NCBI RefSeq assembly: GCF_000372725.1
Contig: NW_005200385.1
Location: forward strand, 132,037 to 196,036
Origin: Emiliania huxleyi CCMP1516
Taxonomy: Eukaryota > Haptophyta > Isochrysidales > Noelaerhabdaceae
Reading direction: 5' to 3'
Length of the DNA stretch: 64,000 nucleotides
Each line of letters opens with the position of its first letter. The stretch's first letter is position 1. The translations under genes were made by a program, and so were the position numbers. The notes under the pieces were generated by a model that saw only the letters and a list, made by a program, of their open reading frames with translations, was not told where the DNA came from and made no database searches. This document shows positions 48,192 to 58,993 of this stretch, piece by piece.

Positions 48192-48395
48192 ATGCTGGCG
48201 ATCCTCTGCACGCCTGCCTACGTGCTGCCCAGACTGCCGCCCGCGGTGGCCTCGCGCAGTCACTTCTCGCTCGCAATGCCGCCGGAGGAAGAGGACTGGG
48301 CGCGGATAGAGCCTACGCGGGAGCGGGATCTTTTCATCCCCATTCTCGTCGGCGTGTCATTTGGCGGGTTTGTGCACCGCGTGAAATCCGCGTAG
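48192..48395 (+). CDS. Small leader-bearing protein, 67 aa
   Basis: ATG 48192 with an ACC context: MLAILCTPAYVLPRLPPAVA, then SRSHFSLAMPPEEEDWARIE, ending FIPILVGVSFGGFVHRVKSA*. The hydrophobic start plus Ser/Arg stretch resembles an organelle leader; the C-terminal segment FIPILVGVSFGGF may be one membrane helix. No family recognised. Confidence 0.4.
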   Translation: MLAILCTPAYVLPRLPPAVASRSHFSLAMPPEEEDWARIEPTRERDLFIPILVGVSFGGFVHRVKSA

Positions 48396-48966
48396 TAGCG
48401 GGTAGGTCTCACTCCTCTCTGTGTGCAAGGTACGCTCTGATCATCCTGTACGACGTCTTCTTCGGAAATGGTCTCTGCGGGCTGACTATAACGTGTTCAT
48501 CCTCTCCCTGGGGCTGACGATACTTGATCCTGTCTCTCGAGACCTTGAGACACGACCTTGTGGCCTGAGAAAACGCGCCCACGACAGTATCTCTCCCTCT
48601 CTCTGCTGTGTGTCGCCGTCTTTTCGGGGCACGCAATCCTGTGCAGTAGGGCAAGTGGGGGCGGGGGGCAGTCCCTTTCACGTATGTTAGGGGTGCGGAG
48701 GCTGTCAGGGAGGCTGAGTTGCACACACAGGGGCTGTGCGCCGGCCCTCCAGGGCTCGGCTCTAGCGAGTAGAGACAAGTATATTGTCTCATCAACAGAG
48801 TAGATCGGGGCCGATGTGACAAAGCGCTGGTAGCGTGGTTTAACCTCACACCCATGGTCTCACAGTGTGCCGGCAGTCGCCGAGCAGCGAGCAGTGATCA
48901 CTGGTAGTCACACCAGTGTCGCTCCGCACACAAGCCGCAGCTCGAGCACACAACACTCTCTCTCTC
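48396..48966. other. Intergenic, nothing recognised
   Basis: No domain-bearing frame. CTCTCTCTCTCG at 48955-48966 borders the TIR element. Confidence 0.4.
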
Positions 48967-49521
48967 GGTAGGGGGTAGACAGCGTCCTAATCTAAAATCT
49001 GAGGATTCAGGATTGAGGGCTTGCTTCAGTGAGGCCAAAGTGAGTTTATGGATGGGTGAGAACGATGCGCGACACGAGGAGTCACGCGGACCGACTCGTC
49101 GGTGACTCTGCTGCACGCCGTTTCAGAATTTTTCTCAGCGTGAGCGAGACGTGGAAGAGTGCCACCGTCGGGTAGGACGGGTCGGCCCGGAGCATCAGAG
49201 TAGCCGTCGTGGTCGCGGCGAGCAGCGCCGGCCACTCCGGCGCCGCGTCGGCAACGTGGGAGCATGTCCACCGCCACTTCGCGGTCGCAGCGCTGTTGTC
49301 ACCAGAAACGCCGCTATGTACCTTTTCGGGCAAACCATCGATCTGTATGTCGATTTCGACTTGACGGCGGCATGGAGGCATCATGTCTCCATGCCGCCGT
49401 CAAGTTGGAGCCAGTCTGCGGCGACCACAGCGCTCAGAAAGGTACATAGCGAGCTTTTCAGAGTCAAGCGATTGCGCGAAATCCCACACTGGTGGATTTT
49501 GGTGCGCTGTCTACCCCCTAC
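48967..49521. mobile_element. 555-bp TIR element with internal fold-back
   Basis: Ends are GTAGGGGGTAGACAGCG (48967-48983) and its exact reverse complement (49505-49521), with TCTCG on both outer sides as a candidate 5-bp target duplication. The first ~270 bp match 22486-22753. The right half is a fold-back: 49359-49377 and 49387-49405 are perfect 19-nt inverted arms, and CGCTATGTACCTTT (49312-49325) faces AAAGGTACATAGCG around 49440. No transposase seen. Confidence 0.75.
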
Positions 49522-50153
49522 TCTCGGTCTCAGAACAAGTGAGAAGTGTCAAGTGACTGTGAGGGCCAGTGAGGGCGAGCCAATCGCTGTCACAGCTGTG
49601 GTAGCCGCACAGTAGGCTGTGTCAACTGTGCAGAGTGTGTGAGCAGCAGAGGAGCTGCACTCCAGGCTTGAGGCGCAAAGTAGAGATGCATATATGCGGC
49701 CACCGCCGAACGAGAGGCGCTCTCTAATAGACGAGGGGCGCTGTCGAGGTTCGCCAAGCGTGGCGAAATCCGGGGAAGCCGCCGACGACGAGCGTAGAGC
49801 GCTGGTCAGAATCCGCTATGGCGGCGACATGCACACGAGCTGCGTCCGTGTCGCCGCCCATAGCATAGCGGCGAGGCGCCCGGCGGGATCGTCTGTGGCG
49901 CGAACATAAGCCAGGGTCGCGTCCCCGGATATTTCTCGCTATCTCTGGCACTCTGGGTTCTGTCTCTAGTCTCGGAGGGGGGCTTGATGGTAAGATATTT
50001 ATTATCACCTTACCACAGCCGCCATGGCCCCGACGCCCCCCCAGAGCTCCCCCCTCCCCTCCAAGGGTCCGCCGCCCCCCGCCAGGCGAGGCGCGGCGTG
50101 GCCGGCGGGGTCTCTTCGTGCGCGGCGCGCGCCACCTCGTCTCACCACTCATC
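49522..50153. other. Intergenic with short hairpins
   Basis: TTCGCCA-AGCG-TGGCGAA near 49751 and an imperfect pair GCTATGGCGGCGACA / TGTCGCCGCCCATAGC near 49815-49866. No gene recognised. Confidence 0.5.
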
Positions 50154-51258
50154 TCACGCGGGGATCTCACCGTCTTTCCGGAACTGCGGGGTCTGCTGCG
50201 TCATCTTCTGCAGTCCCGACAACAACGAGGAGGTAGTGGCCTTCGGCCGCGGCTTCGTTGGTTTCCTGGGGGAGGTCCGAGCCGCCGACTTTTGTGATCT
50301 CTGCGCCTTACGCCGCTTCCACCGTTCGTGCATGGCCTTCCTTCGCGCCGCGCGTTTCGGCTCGGAGCCTTTCTTGATGTCTGTGATGTAGCTCAGCCTC
50401 GGGAAGGAGTTTTTCAGGTACTTGTTGCCCTCAGCTTGGATGCGACCCTGCGCGGGGGTCTCGCCATATTCTGCAAAGATGCGGTCCACGACGCCCATGC
50501 CATCGCCCACCACCTCGGCGAAGGGGCTGAAGCCCATACCTAGACGGCAGACCAGTGACTTCTCCGACGAGATGGCGTTGTAGGCCGTGGCGGAGCCCGC
50601 GGCGATGCCGTCGAGGTTCTTATTGTCTTTTGTATTGACGAACATCTGCGTGGTCCTGCAAGTTGCGCCGTGGTGAGCTGTGGTCAGCTAAAGTGCAGCC
50701 CTCAGAGGTGCGGCAGGGAGCCCGCTCCTGCTATTCGGGCCAGAGGACGCAAAGGAGATGTAGCCGCGCTGGTTAGACTTCACGACCGGATCGTCTCTGA
50801 TGGTTTTGCCCCTCCACTCGGCAGAGACTGCGGGGTCGCCACTTATCCTGCGGCACCACAGCGCGCGTGTGAAACCGGCCAAATGCCCGAGTTCGGGTGC
50901 ATACTCGCACCCAAACTGTGTGATGAATGTTGGCACGACGCGGAAGAAGCGGACGTCTGTTCGGTAGAACTTTGCGTCTAACAGTTCTCTGAACCGCGCG
51001 GCGCCGAGCGGAGCCCACTCGGGATGGACCTGGCATCAGGCGGTCGCCTCTGTGTGAGAGCGGGAGCTTGGCACTGCGATAGTCTTTGCGGGGCCGCCAG
51101 CGCACCATGACCTCAAAGGAGTCGAGTTCGTCGTCCACATTGACGTAGAACGTGACCAGGTATGGCTTGCGGTTCTTATGTTCCACCAATGGCTTGTTGT
51201 CTTCTGCGCGGAGGCACGCTAACCGTAACAGGCCAAGAATCGTCGCCAACCATCGCAT
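50154..51258 (-). CDS. Secreted cyclophilin-type peptidyl-prolyl isomerase
   Basis: Five-exon gene. Exon 1 from ATG 51258: signal peptide MRWLATILGLLRLACLRAE, then VTFYVNVDDELDSFEVM. Exon 2: VHPEWAPLGAARFRELLDAK, FFRVVPTFITQFG. Exon 3: ISGDPAVSAEWRGKTI, DDPVVKSNQRGYISFASSGP. Exon 4: TTQMFVNTKDNKNLDG. Exon 5: MGFSPFAEVVGDGMGVVDRI, then YGETPAQGRIQ and SYITDIKK, ending in a Lys/Arg-rich tail of about 60 aa. Domain order and joins match cyclophilins; the catalytic Arg of FFRV is present. Introns 1 and 2 are GT-AG, the SR|TTQ intron begins GA (CAG|GAGCGG), and the DG|MGF intron begins GC (GACG|GCATCG). Fold helper in the secretory route (inference from the leader). Confidence 0.85.
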
Positions 51259-51757
51259 TTGTGCGCTGTTGGCCGCCCCGTCGTTTCGGCCGCGCGTAAA
51301 TCAGCAGGACCCGCGTTTGTGATATTATTTGTTCGGGATCCTGACACCCTCCACACCCCGTACTCGCAGCTCGCGCGTTTGGCAGTCAGCGGCCGGCTGG
51401 GGCGGGGAGGGCGAAATTATAGCAGCTCTCCCTATTTTCACAATTCGTCAAGAACTGCTAGAGCGATGCGAAAGAAACCCCCACACTCTAAAACATGGCA
51501 GCAAGGCAGCATGCACCCACAGGACCCCCTCAGAGCAAACCCCACATGACCCACGCCCTGCGCCGCCCACACAACCTGACACCTCATCATCAGCACCCTT
51601 AGATACGCCGCCGCCGGGACAGGCAGAGTCCCATTCGCTCACGGGCCACGCACGAGTCTCGCATCCCGCACGGCAAGCTCGCCCTCGCTGACCCAAATCT
51701 CACCGTCCGGGCGCACACTCAGTCCAACGAGTGTGCGTTGGCCCACTAGTCCGCCAG
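51259..51757. other. Intergenic, nothing recognised
   Basis: Spacer upstream of the cyclophilin gene; only Pro-rich frames. Confidence 0.4.
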
Positions 51758-54570
51758 TCAGTCAGCGCGATGAAGCAGAGCCTCGATGGCCGAGCGCGCG
51801 GCGTCCACAGCCATGGGCTCCCCGCTGAGCGTCACCGTGCCCGCGCCGCTCTCGTCCTTCTCCACGTCGATCACGGCGCCCGTCGCCTTGCGCAGCTCGC
51901 TCACGTGCGACCCCCGCTGACGAATCACCTTGCGAGTGCAGACCACGCCTCACACTTCACAGAGGGGTGGGGCGGGGGCGGGGGGGGGTCTGCTTTTCGC
52001 TGCACACACGCTGACGCCGCCAGGCAACGCTTGTGCTGTGGATAGCCGGGGGGGGGGGTGTTTGCGTGAATAGCAGGCGCGGTCTCTACTCGCTCGGCCA
52101 ATCACCTTGCGGCGCCACCATCAGGGGCGTGCGCCAGGACGAGACGAGCGGGTCTGCGAGGACGGCGCGGCGCGGCTCAGGCCGATGCGCACCGTCGGCT
52201 CGCAACTCGCCGAGGCGGACGAGGAGGCCGACGAGTGGGAGCGCGCCGTGGAGCTAGAGAGTGCCGACGCCCCGTTGTCCTCCTGCGTGGGCTGCGCGGC
52301 CGAGCCGTCCAGCAGCAGCGGCGCCTAGTACCATACCTCCAGAGACTCGAACCGGGTGTGGGTTCGGTCCCGTTGCGGTAGGGGACTGCGCGGCCGAGTC
52401 GTCCAGCAGGAGCGACTCGACAAACTCTCGAGCGCCGGCGACGGCGGGAGGAGGGCCTGCGCCACGACCAGACCACCAGAGTCAGGGCGTGTCCGAGGGT
52501 AGGAGGCATCACGAGGCTGCACACACGGCGGAGCACAGCTCAATGCGTGTCCTCCCGTGCTGATCTCGGACCAGGCCTCCGTGTCTGTTGTCTCTCTAGC
52601 TCTGCGGCCGTGGGCTCTGGTCCCCAGCGTCGACCTGTACGATCTCGGGGTGTTCTCGGGCGTGATCTCGGGCGTGATCTCGGGCTCTGCGGCCGTGGAG
52701 CTGAAGCTCGAGCCACCCGTCGGGCGCGGGCGTCGAGGAGAGCTGAACCTAAACAAGAAATGCGGCCGCGTGTTTTCTTTTTTCTTTCTCCGCGCGACTG
52801 CTCGCCGCGTCCGAACCTCGTACCGCAGAGGGACCGTCGACAGGTCGGCGCTACATGGGGAGGCATGGGGAGGCATGGGGAGGCATGGGGAGAGATGGGG
52901 GGGCATGGGGAGAGATGGGAGAGATTGGGGGAGAGATGGGGAGAGATGGGGAGAGATGGGGGGAGAGATGGGGAGAGATGGGGGGAGAGATGGGGGGAGA
53001 GATGGGGAGGCATGGGGAGATATGGGGAGATATGGGGAGATATGAGGAGGCATGGGGAGATGTGGGGAGATATGGGAGAGATATGGGGAGATGTGGGGAG
53101 ATGTGGGGAGGCATGGGGAGATAGCAGGGACCTCTCGGCGAGCTCGCGTGCGTCACGCGGCGCGAAAGTGAGAACGTACTCCTCCTCCGAGGCGCCTAGC
53201 ACCATACCTCCAGAGACTCGAACCCAGTGTGGGTTCGGTCCCGTGGCGGTCGGGGACGCCACCGCCCTCGGCGGGGCTCAGTAGCAGCCGCCGCAGCGCC
53301 ATCGCGACGCATTGCAGCACCGGCGCCTGCGCCACGGATACGCCAGCCTCGGCGCGTGCAGGCGGTATCGTGCAGAGTCTTCCGAGCGCCGCGGGAAGAC
53401 GGGGGCTACGAGGACAGTGGAGTACAGGCGGAGCGCGGTCGAGTCGGCGACTAGCGCGCGCGAGACGGGTGTTTGCTCGCCTTCCCTGGGGACACCGTGT
53501 CGCGTGTCGGACTGCCACTGTGCGATGTCGGAGCCCGGGCTGGGACGGTGGCGCGGAGGGTGGAGGCGACACAGGTGGAGGTGCAGAGGGAGGCGGCTGG
53601 GTCGGTGGGGGCGCGGAGGGAGGCGACAGCGGCGGTGCGGAGGGGCGCCACTGAGAAGGATGGGTAACTGATTCTCATGGGGCTGTGCGTCTCTGTGAGT
53701 AGAGCGGGGCGCGGTCGAGTCCCGCCGAGTCCGTATCGCCTCGAGCGCTGGGCTCGAGATGATTGGGGGGGTAGGGAAGGGGTGGGGGGGTGGNNNNNNN
53801 NNNNNNNNNNNNNNNNNNNNNNNNNNNNNNNNNNNNNNNNNNNNNNNNNNNNNNNNNNNNNNNNNNNNNNNNNNNNNNNNNNNNNNNNNNNNNCCGTGGG
53901 GCGGTCAGCTACACCACGAGGGACGTCCGTCACACGCCCAAATGGAGGGGTAGGGGGGCAGGGGGTGTGTGTGGGGTCTCCACCCTGCACCCCCTACCCT
54001 ACCCCCCCCCCGCCGCCTCGAACCCTGGTTGGAAGACAGCGACACGCCTTCCGCCTCGAGGCTCCGGCTCCCATGCCGAGTGCCAGCTGGATACGGGGAG
54101 AGAGTCTTCCGCCTCCAGGGGCCGAGGCCGTGCCCAGGCGCAGCTAGATACGGGCAGATTGGGGAGATCTGGGGAGATGCTCCGCTTCTTGCCCAGGCCC
54201 AGCTAGAGACGGGCAGATTGGGGAGATCTGGGGAGATGCTCCGCTTCTTGCCCAGGCCCAGCTAGATACGGGCAGATTGGGGAGATCTGGGGAGATGCTC
54301 CGCTTCTTGCCCAGGCCCAGCTAGATACGGGCAGATTGGGGAGATCTGGGGAGATGCTCCGCTTCTAGGGGCCGGCGCCGTCCCCGTGGCGACCAGGGTG
54401 CCGTCTCCCGACGGGTGCTTGTGCAGGGTGAGCTGTGCGCCCGAGTGCTCCCGCAAGAAGCGCAGCGGCGCCGACTGGTGCGCCTGTGGGGGAGAGACCT
54501 CATCGATGAGGTCGCCAATCGATGGGTAGCCAATCTCGCTCAATCTCGCTCAATCTCGCTCCGAGACGGC
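51758..54570 (-). CDS. KH-domain RNA-binding protein, multi-exon, interrupted by an assembly gap
   Basis: The last exon (51946-51758) is a clear KH domain: KVIRQRGSHVSELRKATGAV, IDVEKDESGAGTVTLSG, AARSAIEALLHRAD*. The GxxG loop reads RQRG. Upstream minus-strand exons look like a second KH-type unit: FLREHSGAQLTLHKHPSGDG, TLVATGTAPAP (about 54470-54370), plus ASEEEYVLTFAPRDARELAE (53195 downward) and VLQCVAMALRRLLLSPAEGG (about 53330-53270). Introns contain decamer arrays (52853-53130), two family-B introns and introner 5' ends. Gap 53794-53893 and unresolved joins prevent a full model, so it may be more than one gene. A vigilin-like multi-KH protein is one possibility. Confidence 0.5.
52325..52382 (-). 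repeat. Compact intron family B, copy 3
   Basis: CTACCGCAACGGGACCGAAC to GAGGTATGGTACTAG. Exonic sequence GACTCGGCCGCGCAG (before) and GGCTCGGCCGCGCAG (after) is duplicated on the two sides for about 28 bp. Confidence 0.7.
52853..53130. repeat. Decamer minisatellite (GGAGGCATGG / GAGAGATGGG)n
   Basis: About 27 decamers with GGC, AGA, TAT and TGT variants, inside an intron of the minus-strand gene. Confidence 0.9.
53196..53256 (-). repeat. Compact intron family B, copy 4
   Basis: CGACCGCCACGGGACCGAAC to GAGGTATGGTGCTAG, ending right before the exon ASEEEYVLTF. Confidence 0.7.
53794..53893. other. Assembly gap of exactly 100 N
   Basis: A run of 100 N, the usual placeholder for a gap of unknown size. 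Flanks are G-run-rich, which may have broken the assembly. Confidence 0.98.
54135..54366 (-). repeat. Four tandem ~59-bp units derived from an introner 5' end
   Basis: Each unit contains GATACGGGCAGATTGGGGAG and GGAGATGCTCCGCTTCT. On the minus strand the first unit starts CCTAGAAGCGGAGCATC, the introner 5' terminus, directly after exon sequence GGGGACGGCGCCGGC. Confidence 0.85.
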
Positions 54571-54819
54571 TCCTGGACGGCTCCGAGGCAGCGGCGGCGT
54601 GGCGCCGGCTGGTGCGCGCAGGGGGCTGAGGACACGGCGAGTGGTATCTCCCCGTATCTCCCCGTATCTCCCCGTATCTCCCCGTATCTCCCCGTATCTC
54701 CCCGTATCGCCGTCCTGCCTAGCGTTGGTCCTGAGCACGGACCGGGCACCCCGCATCAGCGTGCGCTTCGCTCGCAGTAGCAGCAGTAGTAGTAGTACTT
54801 AGAGTGACTACTACTACTA
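54571..54819. repeat. CGTATCTCCC decamer array and trinucleotide tracts
   Basis: Decamers at 54646-54712, then (AGT/TAC)n tracts around 54776-54822. Lies between the SERF-like gene and the upstream-most KH exon. Confidence 0.8.
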
Positions 54820-55569
54820 CTACCTCCCCCAACCCTCCTCCTCCTCCTCCTCCTCCTCCTCCTCCTCCTCCTCCTCCTCCTCCCCCTCCTCCTCCCTCGC
54901 CTCTCCGCATCTAGCATCACTCGCCGTCAGGAGCGGCATCTGCCTTGGAGAGACGGCAGCCTCAAGGACGGCGCGGTCGCCGTCCGCCACGTCCGCCAGC
55001 TGCTCGAGCAGCCAGTCCGCAGAGGCCGCCTCGAGCAGATCGCTCTGATCTCCCGCGGGGTCTCTCTGCTCGCTTGAGTCGCCCTCAGCTCCGCTGTGGC
55101 TGCCGCCGCTCTCGGCGCGTTGGGCGCACAGGGCGTGCCCGTTGGTGGCCGCGGCCAGAGCCGCCGCGCCGCTGCCCGCCTGAGGCCGCGGCGGCGCCGC
55201 CTTGCTCGCTGGCGGGAGCGTGAGCACACGAGCTGTAGCGGGAGCTGCAGCGGCACCCGAGCGCGCGCGCGCCTCCTCCTGCTCTCTGATGAGATCCGCC
55301 TCGGCCGCCTCGCGCGCGACGCGCAGCGCCTCGCGTTTATCCGCATCGGCCGCCTCCCCGCCGGCTCGGCGTGACTGCCCAGTCGCGGGCTGGTCCCCAG
55401 CTGCAGCCGCCCGCTCGGCCTCTCGCCTCTCCTCGGCTGCAGCCTGCTTCGCTCGCAATTTGTTGGCGTGGTCCTCTGCGTCCTTGAGCGTGGACGAGCC
55501 GCCGGCGTGCGCCTTTGCTCTCGCCGCCGCGCGGGCTCGGTCGATGTCGCGCTGGTTGCCTCGCGTCAT
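54820..55569 (-). CDS. SERF/4F5-family N-terminus with long acidic tail
   Basis: 249 aa from ATG 55569 (MTRGNQRDIDRARAAARAKA), the hallmark N-terminus of the 4F5/SERF family, whose members are usually small (~60 aa) and bind RNA and modulate protein aggregation. Here it is followed by a charged helical region (KLRAKQAAAEERREAERAAA; EALRVAREAAEADLIREQEE), a low-complexity linker, DLLEAASADWLLEQLADVAD, and a terminal poly-Glu run encoded by (CTC)n at 54836-54890. The length is unusual for the family; the tail may instead belong to a spliced 3' part. The stop lies inside a trinucleotide repeat. Confidence 0.65.
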   Translation of the reverse strand: MTRGNQRDIDRARAAARAKAHAGGSSTLKDAEDHANKLRAKQAAAEERREAERAAAAGDQPATGQSRRAGGEAADADKREALRVAREAAEADLIREQEEARARSGAAAAPATARVLTLPPASKAAPPRPQAGSGAAALAAATNGHALCAQRAESGGSHSGAEGDSSEQRDPAGDQSDLLEAASADWLLEQLADVADGDRAVLEAAVSPRQMPLLTASDARCGEAREEEGEEEEEEEEEEEEEEEEGWGR

Positions 55570-56660
55570 GTACACAGTCTGCCCGACCAAGTCTCCGTGC
55601 GAGAGTTGGGGTGGTTCGGTGTTACTCGTATTCGAGAAGGACGACGAAAAAAGAAAAACGCCGATGAGCCATCGGCGTTGTGCAGCAGCTCGAGCGCAGC
55701 ACGCAGCAGGTCACTAAAGAGAAAGGCGGAGACGGCACACTCGATGAGCCGAACAGCCGCGGCTTGCTGCCGCTGCGCCTCGCCCGTGTGCTGCCGCCCG
55801 CTGCCAGGTGACAGCTCAGCCTGCAGCAGCGGCAGCATGCCGGCTAGCGGGGCACTTGCGAAGCGCTCCTGCATGCGCTCCACCATTCTCTTGCCAACCG
55901 CCTCGAGGAGGACGCATTCGGCGGAGGCGGCGTCTGCCGCGCTGCTGGAGGCGCGCGTGCACTGCGCTTGCCACTGCGAAGGCATCGGCGAGCTGTTCGA
56001 GCTGTGCGGCGCTCGCGAGCTCATGGCTGCGGCCGTGCAGGGAGCCGGCGGTCGAAAGGGCGCCGAAAAGGTAGCCATAGCGCACAGAGGCCAGCCAGAC
56101 GCCCTTGGTTCGTAGCATGTCTAGTAGGCCTGCCACGCACGCAGAGTCGACGTCGCTCGGAATCGGGTGGCCCAGAAGGCGGACGAGGAGGAGCTGCAGG
56201 TCCGCGATGGCATAAAGGTACTTGTTGCCGTGGATGGTGAAGGCGTCGCAGTCGCCGTTGTGCGTGATGAAGCTCTCGACGCTGCGGCGCTCGCAAACAA
56301 AGCGGTATGCTGTGTTTGTTGCGAGCCTCCACGCCATCTGCTTTGATCGCGGTAGCCACTGATGCGGGTGGCAGCCAGCGATGTTGCAGACGGAAGACGT
56401 TGCGAAGCGGGTGTGGCCCTGAAACAGACCGCAGGTCATGTCGGCGTAGCACAGCGAAAATCTTTGAACAGCACGTCCTCGAGGTCAGTCCGCTTGCCAT
56501 CACGACTCTGCAGCGCAAGCCCACGCCGGAGCGATCGTACGTCGCTATCCCAGCCGACTGCGCCCCGCGTATCATGGTGATGCGTAGCATCTTGCGCAGC
56601 AGGCGAAGCGTCGCGCGGCGATGCGCGGGGAGGAGGAGCAGGAGGCCAAAGTTTCCGCAC
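55566..56660 (-). CDS. Class-II (Ntn) glutamine amidotransferase-like protein, frame disturbed
   Basis: ATG 56660 gives MCGNFGLLLLLPAHRRATLR: Cys2 would be the N-terminal nucleophile after Met removal. Then IRGAQSAGIATYDRSGVGLR, GKRTDLEDVLFKDF, GHTRFATSSVCNIAGCHPHQ (substrate-loop Arg and His), FITHNGDCDAF (family HNGd) and LLGHPIPSDVDSACVAGLLD. Between RVV and GKRTDL the frame shifts by one base (near 56505-56510). GHTRF is in yet another frame, after a possible acceptor TTTCAG|GGCCAC, and the C-terminal part changes frame near 55950. Short introns, sequencing errors or decay could explain this. One frame runs on to a TGA at 55566-55568 that overlaps the SERF-like ATG; the real 3' end is probably earlier. 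Confidence 0.55.
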
Positions 56661-57069
56661 ATGGAGTTGAGGGGAGGCCGCGGGGGGTAGGGGCGGAAGG
56701 GGCTCAAAATCGACGAGACGAGACCGAAATCGTGACGAGGCCGATATAACACGGGACCCCCCCCACACACACACACAAAGAGGAGGCGGCGGAGGCGTTC
56801 AGTCTAAGGCGTGGTGCTTATGAGTTATGTCTCGAGAGTTGCCAGTATGGAGCAGCAAACAACCCGCTATCTCTGGAAATCTGGTCGTTTTCCGCGCGGT
56901 GAAACAACAAACATGGGTACATAAAGGCCGTACAGGACCTATAAGAGTCGGGGGCCGCCCACACACGCGCCTTGCCCAACAAGCTGGCCGTGTGCAGGAG
57001 TCGGGGCGAGCCAGGGCCGGAGAGGAGCTAGGTCCCTGGAGAGTCTCTGTCCGGGCCCCGGTGCAGCGG
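56661..57069. other. Spacer between the amidotransferase-like and BDP1 genes
   Basis: No gene seen. ACACACACACAC at 56765-56777. Confidence 0.5.
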
Positions 57070-57586
57070 TCAGTAGTCCCCGCCCTCGTCGAAGCCGTCG
57101 TCTGCGTCTCCCCCGCCGTACTCCCACTCGTCCGGCTCTGGCCGCAGCGCCTGCGTGGCGCATGGCGGGCGGTGGGGAGCGAGGCGTGTGTGGCCGCCTG
57201 CCCCCGGGCTGCTCCCCTCGCGCCTCTGGCGGCTGCACCTCCTCCTCCGCCTCCTCCTCCGCCTCTGCCGTCGGCCGCCGCAACAGGCCCGCAGAGAGCA
57301 GCATCGGACGCCGCGCGGGCGCGGGCGCGGGCGCGCGGGCGGCAGCCGGCGCGGGGGCGGGCGCTGCCGCAGCCGCCGGCGCTGCCGCCGGCGCGGGCGC
57401 TGCCGCCGCCACCGAGAGCTGGCCGCCGCCACAGCAGGCGGCGGGCTAGCGCGGCGGGGAGCGGGCGCCCTTGGTCCCGGCGGGATCCGCGCCTGTGCTC
57501 GAGGCCTAGCAGGCGCTGCCGCCTCAGTCGGCGGCTGCGGCTGCCGACGATACTCTGGATGCGGCGGGCGCGGCGCCGGCGGGCGC

Positions 57587-57636
<50 letters not shown>

Positions 57637-58563
57637 CGGCCGGTGGCGCGGCGGCGGGTGCGAGGGCGATAGTGCGAGGCGATCCAGGGGGCGGGAGTGC
57701 GGCGGCCGCCGCCCTGCCGCGCCCTCTTGCTCCCCTTCCGGCGGCGCGCCCTCGGGCTGCACGAGGGGGCGGCAGCGGCGGCGGCGCCTTCGGCGCGAGC
57801 ATCGCCTGCAGCTGCTCGTGCGTGACTGCGCCCGGCGTGGCGAGCAGCGCCTCGATCGCCTCGGGCTGGTCGCGCTCCTGCGGACACTCTCGGATGATCT
57901 CGGATCATCTCGGACAATCTCGGGTAATCACCTCGGGCTGGTCGCGCTCGGGCCGCGCAAATCGACGCCTCGTCCAACTCGACGGAAGCGAGATATGGGG
58001 CGGGTATGGGGAGATATGGGGAGATATGGGGAGATATGGGGAGATATGGGGAGATATGGGGAGGTGTAGGGAGATCGACGCCTCGCGCTTGAACTTGTTC
58101 TTGATTTGCCGCCGCTCGCGGTGCGGAAAGAGCGACGCGATGAGCGTGAAGTCGGTGCCGTGCACGCGCAGCGCCTAGTCTCTGCCCACTCCACGCTCAA
58201 CAGCTCACCATGGTTCACCGCTGTGCCGCCGGCCGCGCAGCGCCTCGTAGAAGGCGGCCGTGTCGGCCGCGGACCAGGACGTCGACGGCGCGCGGCTGAG
58301 GTAGGAGGAGGAGGTGACGCCGAGGCGCTCGGCGTCCTCCACCTGCCCCGTGTGCTGCAGCCGCGTCGCGCGCCCCGCCGTCACCGACAGCGACGACTCG
58401 TCCACCACCATGTTGCCATCCTCGTCGAACCGCAGCTGCGGTGCAAACGCGCCCTCCGCGCCCCCCTCGTCGCCGTCGCCCGCCAACCGTGGGCCATGGA
58501 GCGCCTCCTCCTCGTCCTCGCGCCGCATCCGCTCCTCCTCCCACAACGTGAGCGGCGGCCCGT

Positions 58564-58600
<37 letters not shown>

Positions 58601-58946
58601 GCCTCGCTCCCCGCCACGCCCCTCGCCGCCGCCGCCGCCCGCTGCGCCGCCGCCAGACTGCGGCCGTTGACCAAGCGGCGCGTCGAGGGGCAAGCCTTGC
58701 TTCCGCCGCTCGGCGCGCTCCCTCGCCGCCTCAGTCGGCACGCCCTGCTTCCGCTCGTAGATGAGCTCGCGCACAGTCATCTCGGCCATTGGCTTTGGCG
58801 GAGGCGCCTCGGCAGGGTCCTCGACGTCGTCGTGGCCGAAGCAGTCGTCATCGCCGAAGCAATGGCCGCCCTCGCCCTCGCCCTCTCCCTCGCCCTCTCC
58901 CCCGTCCCCCTCCCGCCCCCTCCCCCTCCCCCTCCCTCTCCCTGTC

Positions 58947-58993
<47 letters not shown>

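Noticed and set aside
56799-57977. 392-aa minus Arg-rich frame over the BDP1 3' half
   Set aside because: Wrong frame relative to the SANT and ERDQPEAIEALL exons of BDP1.
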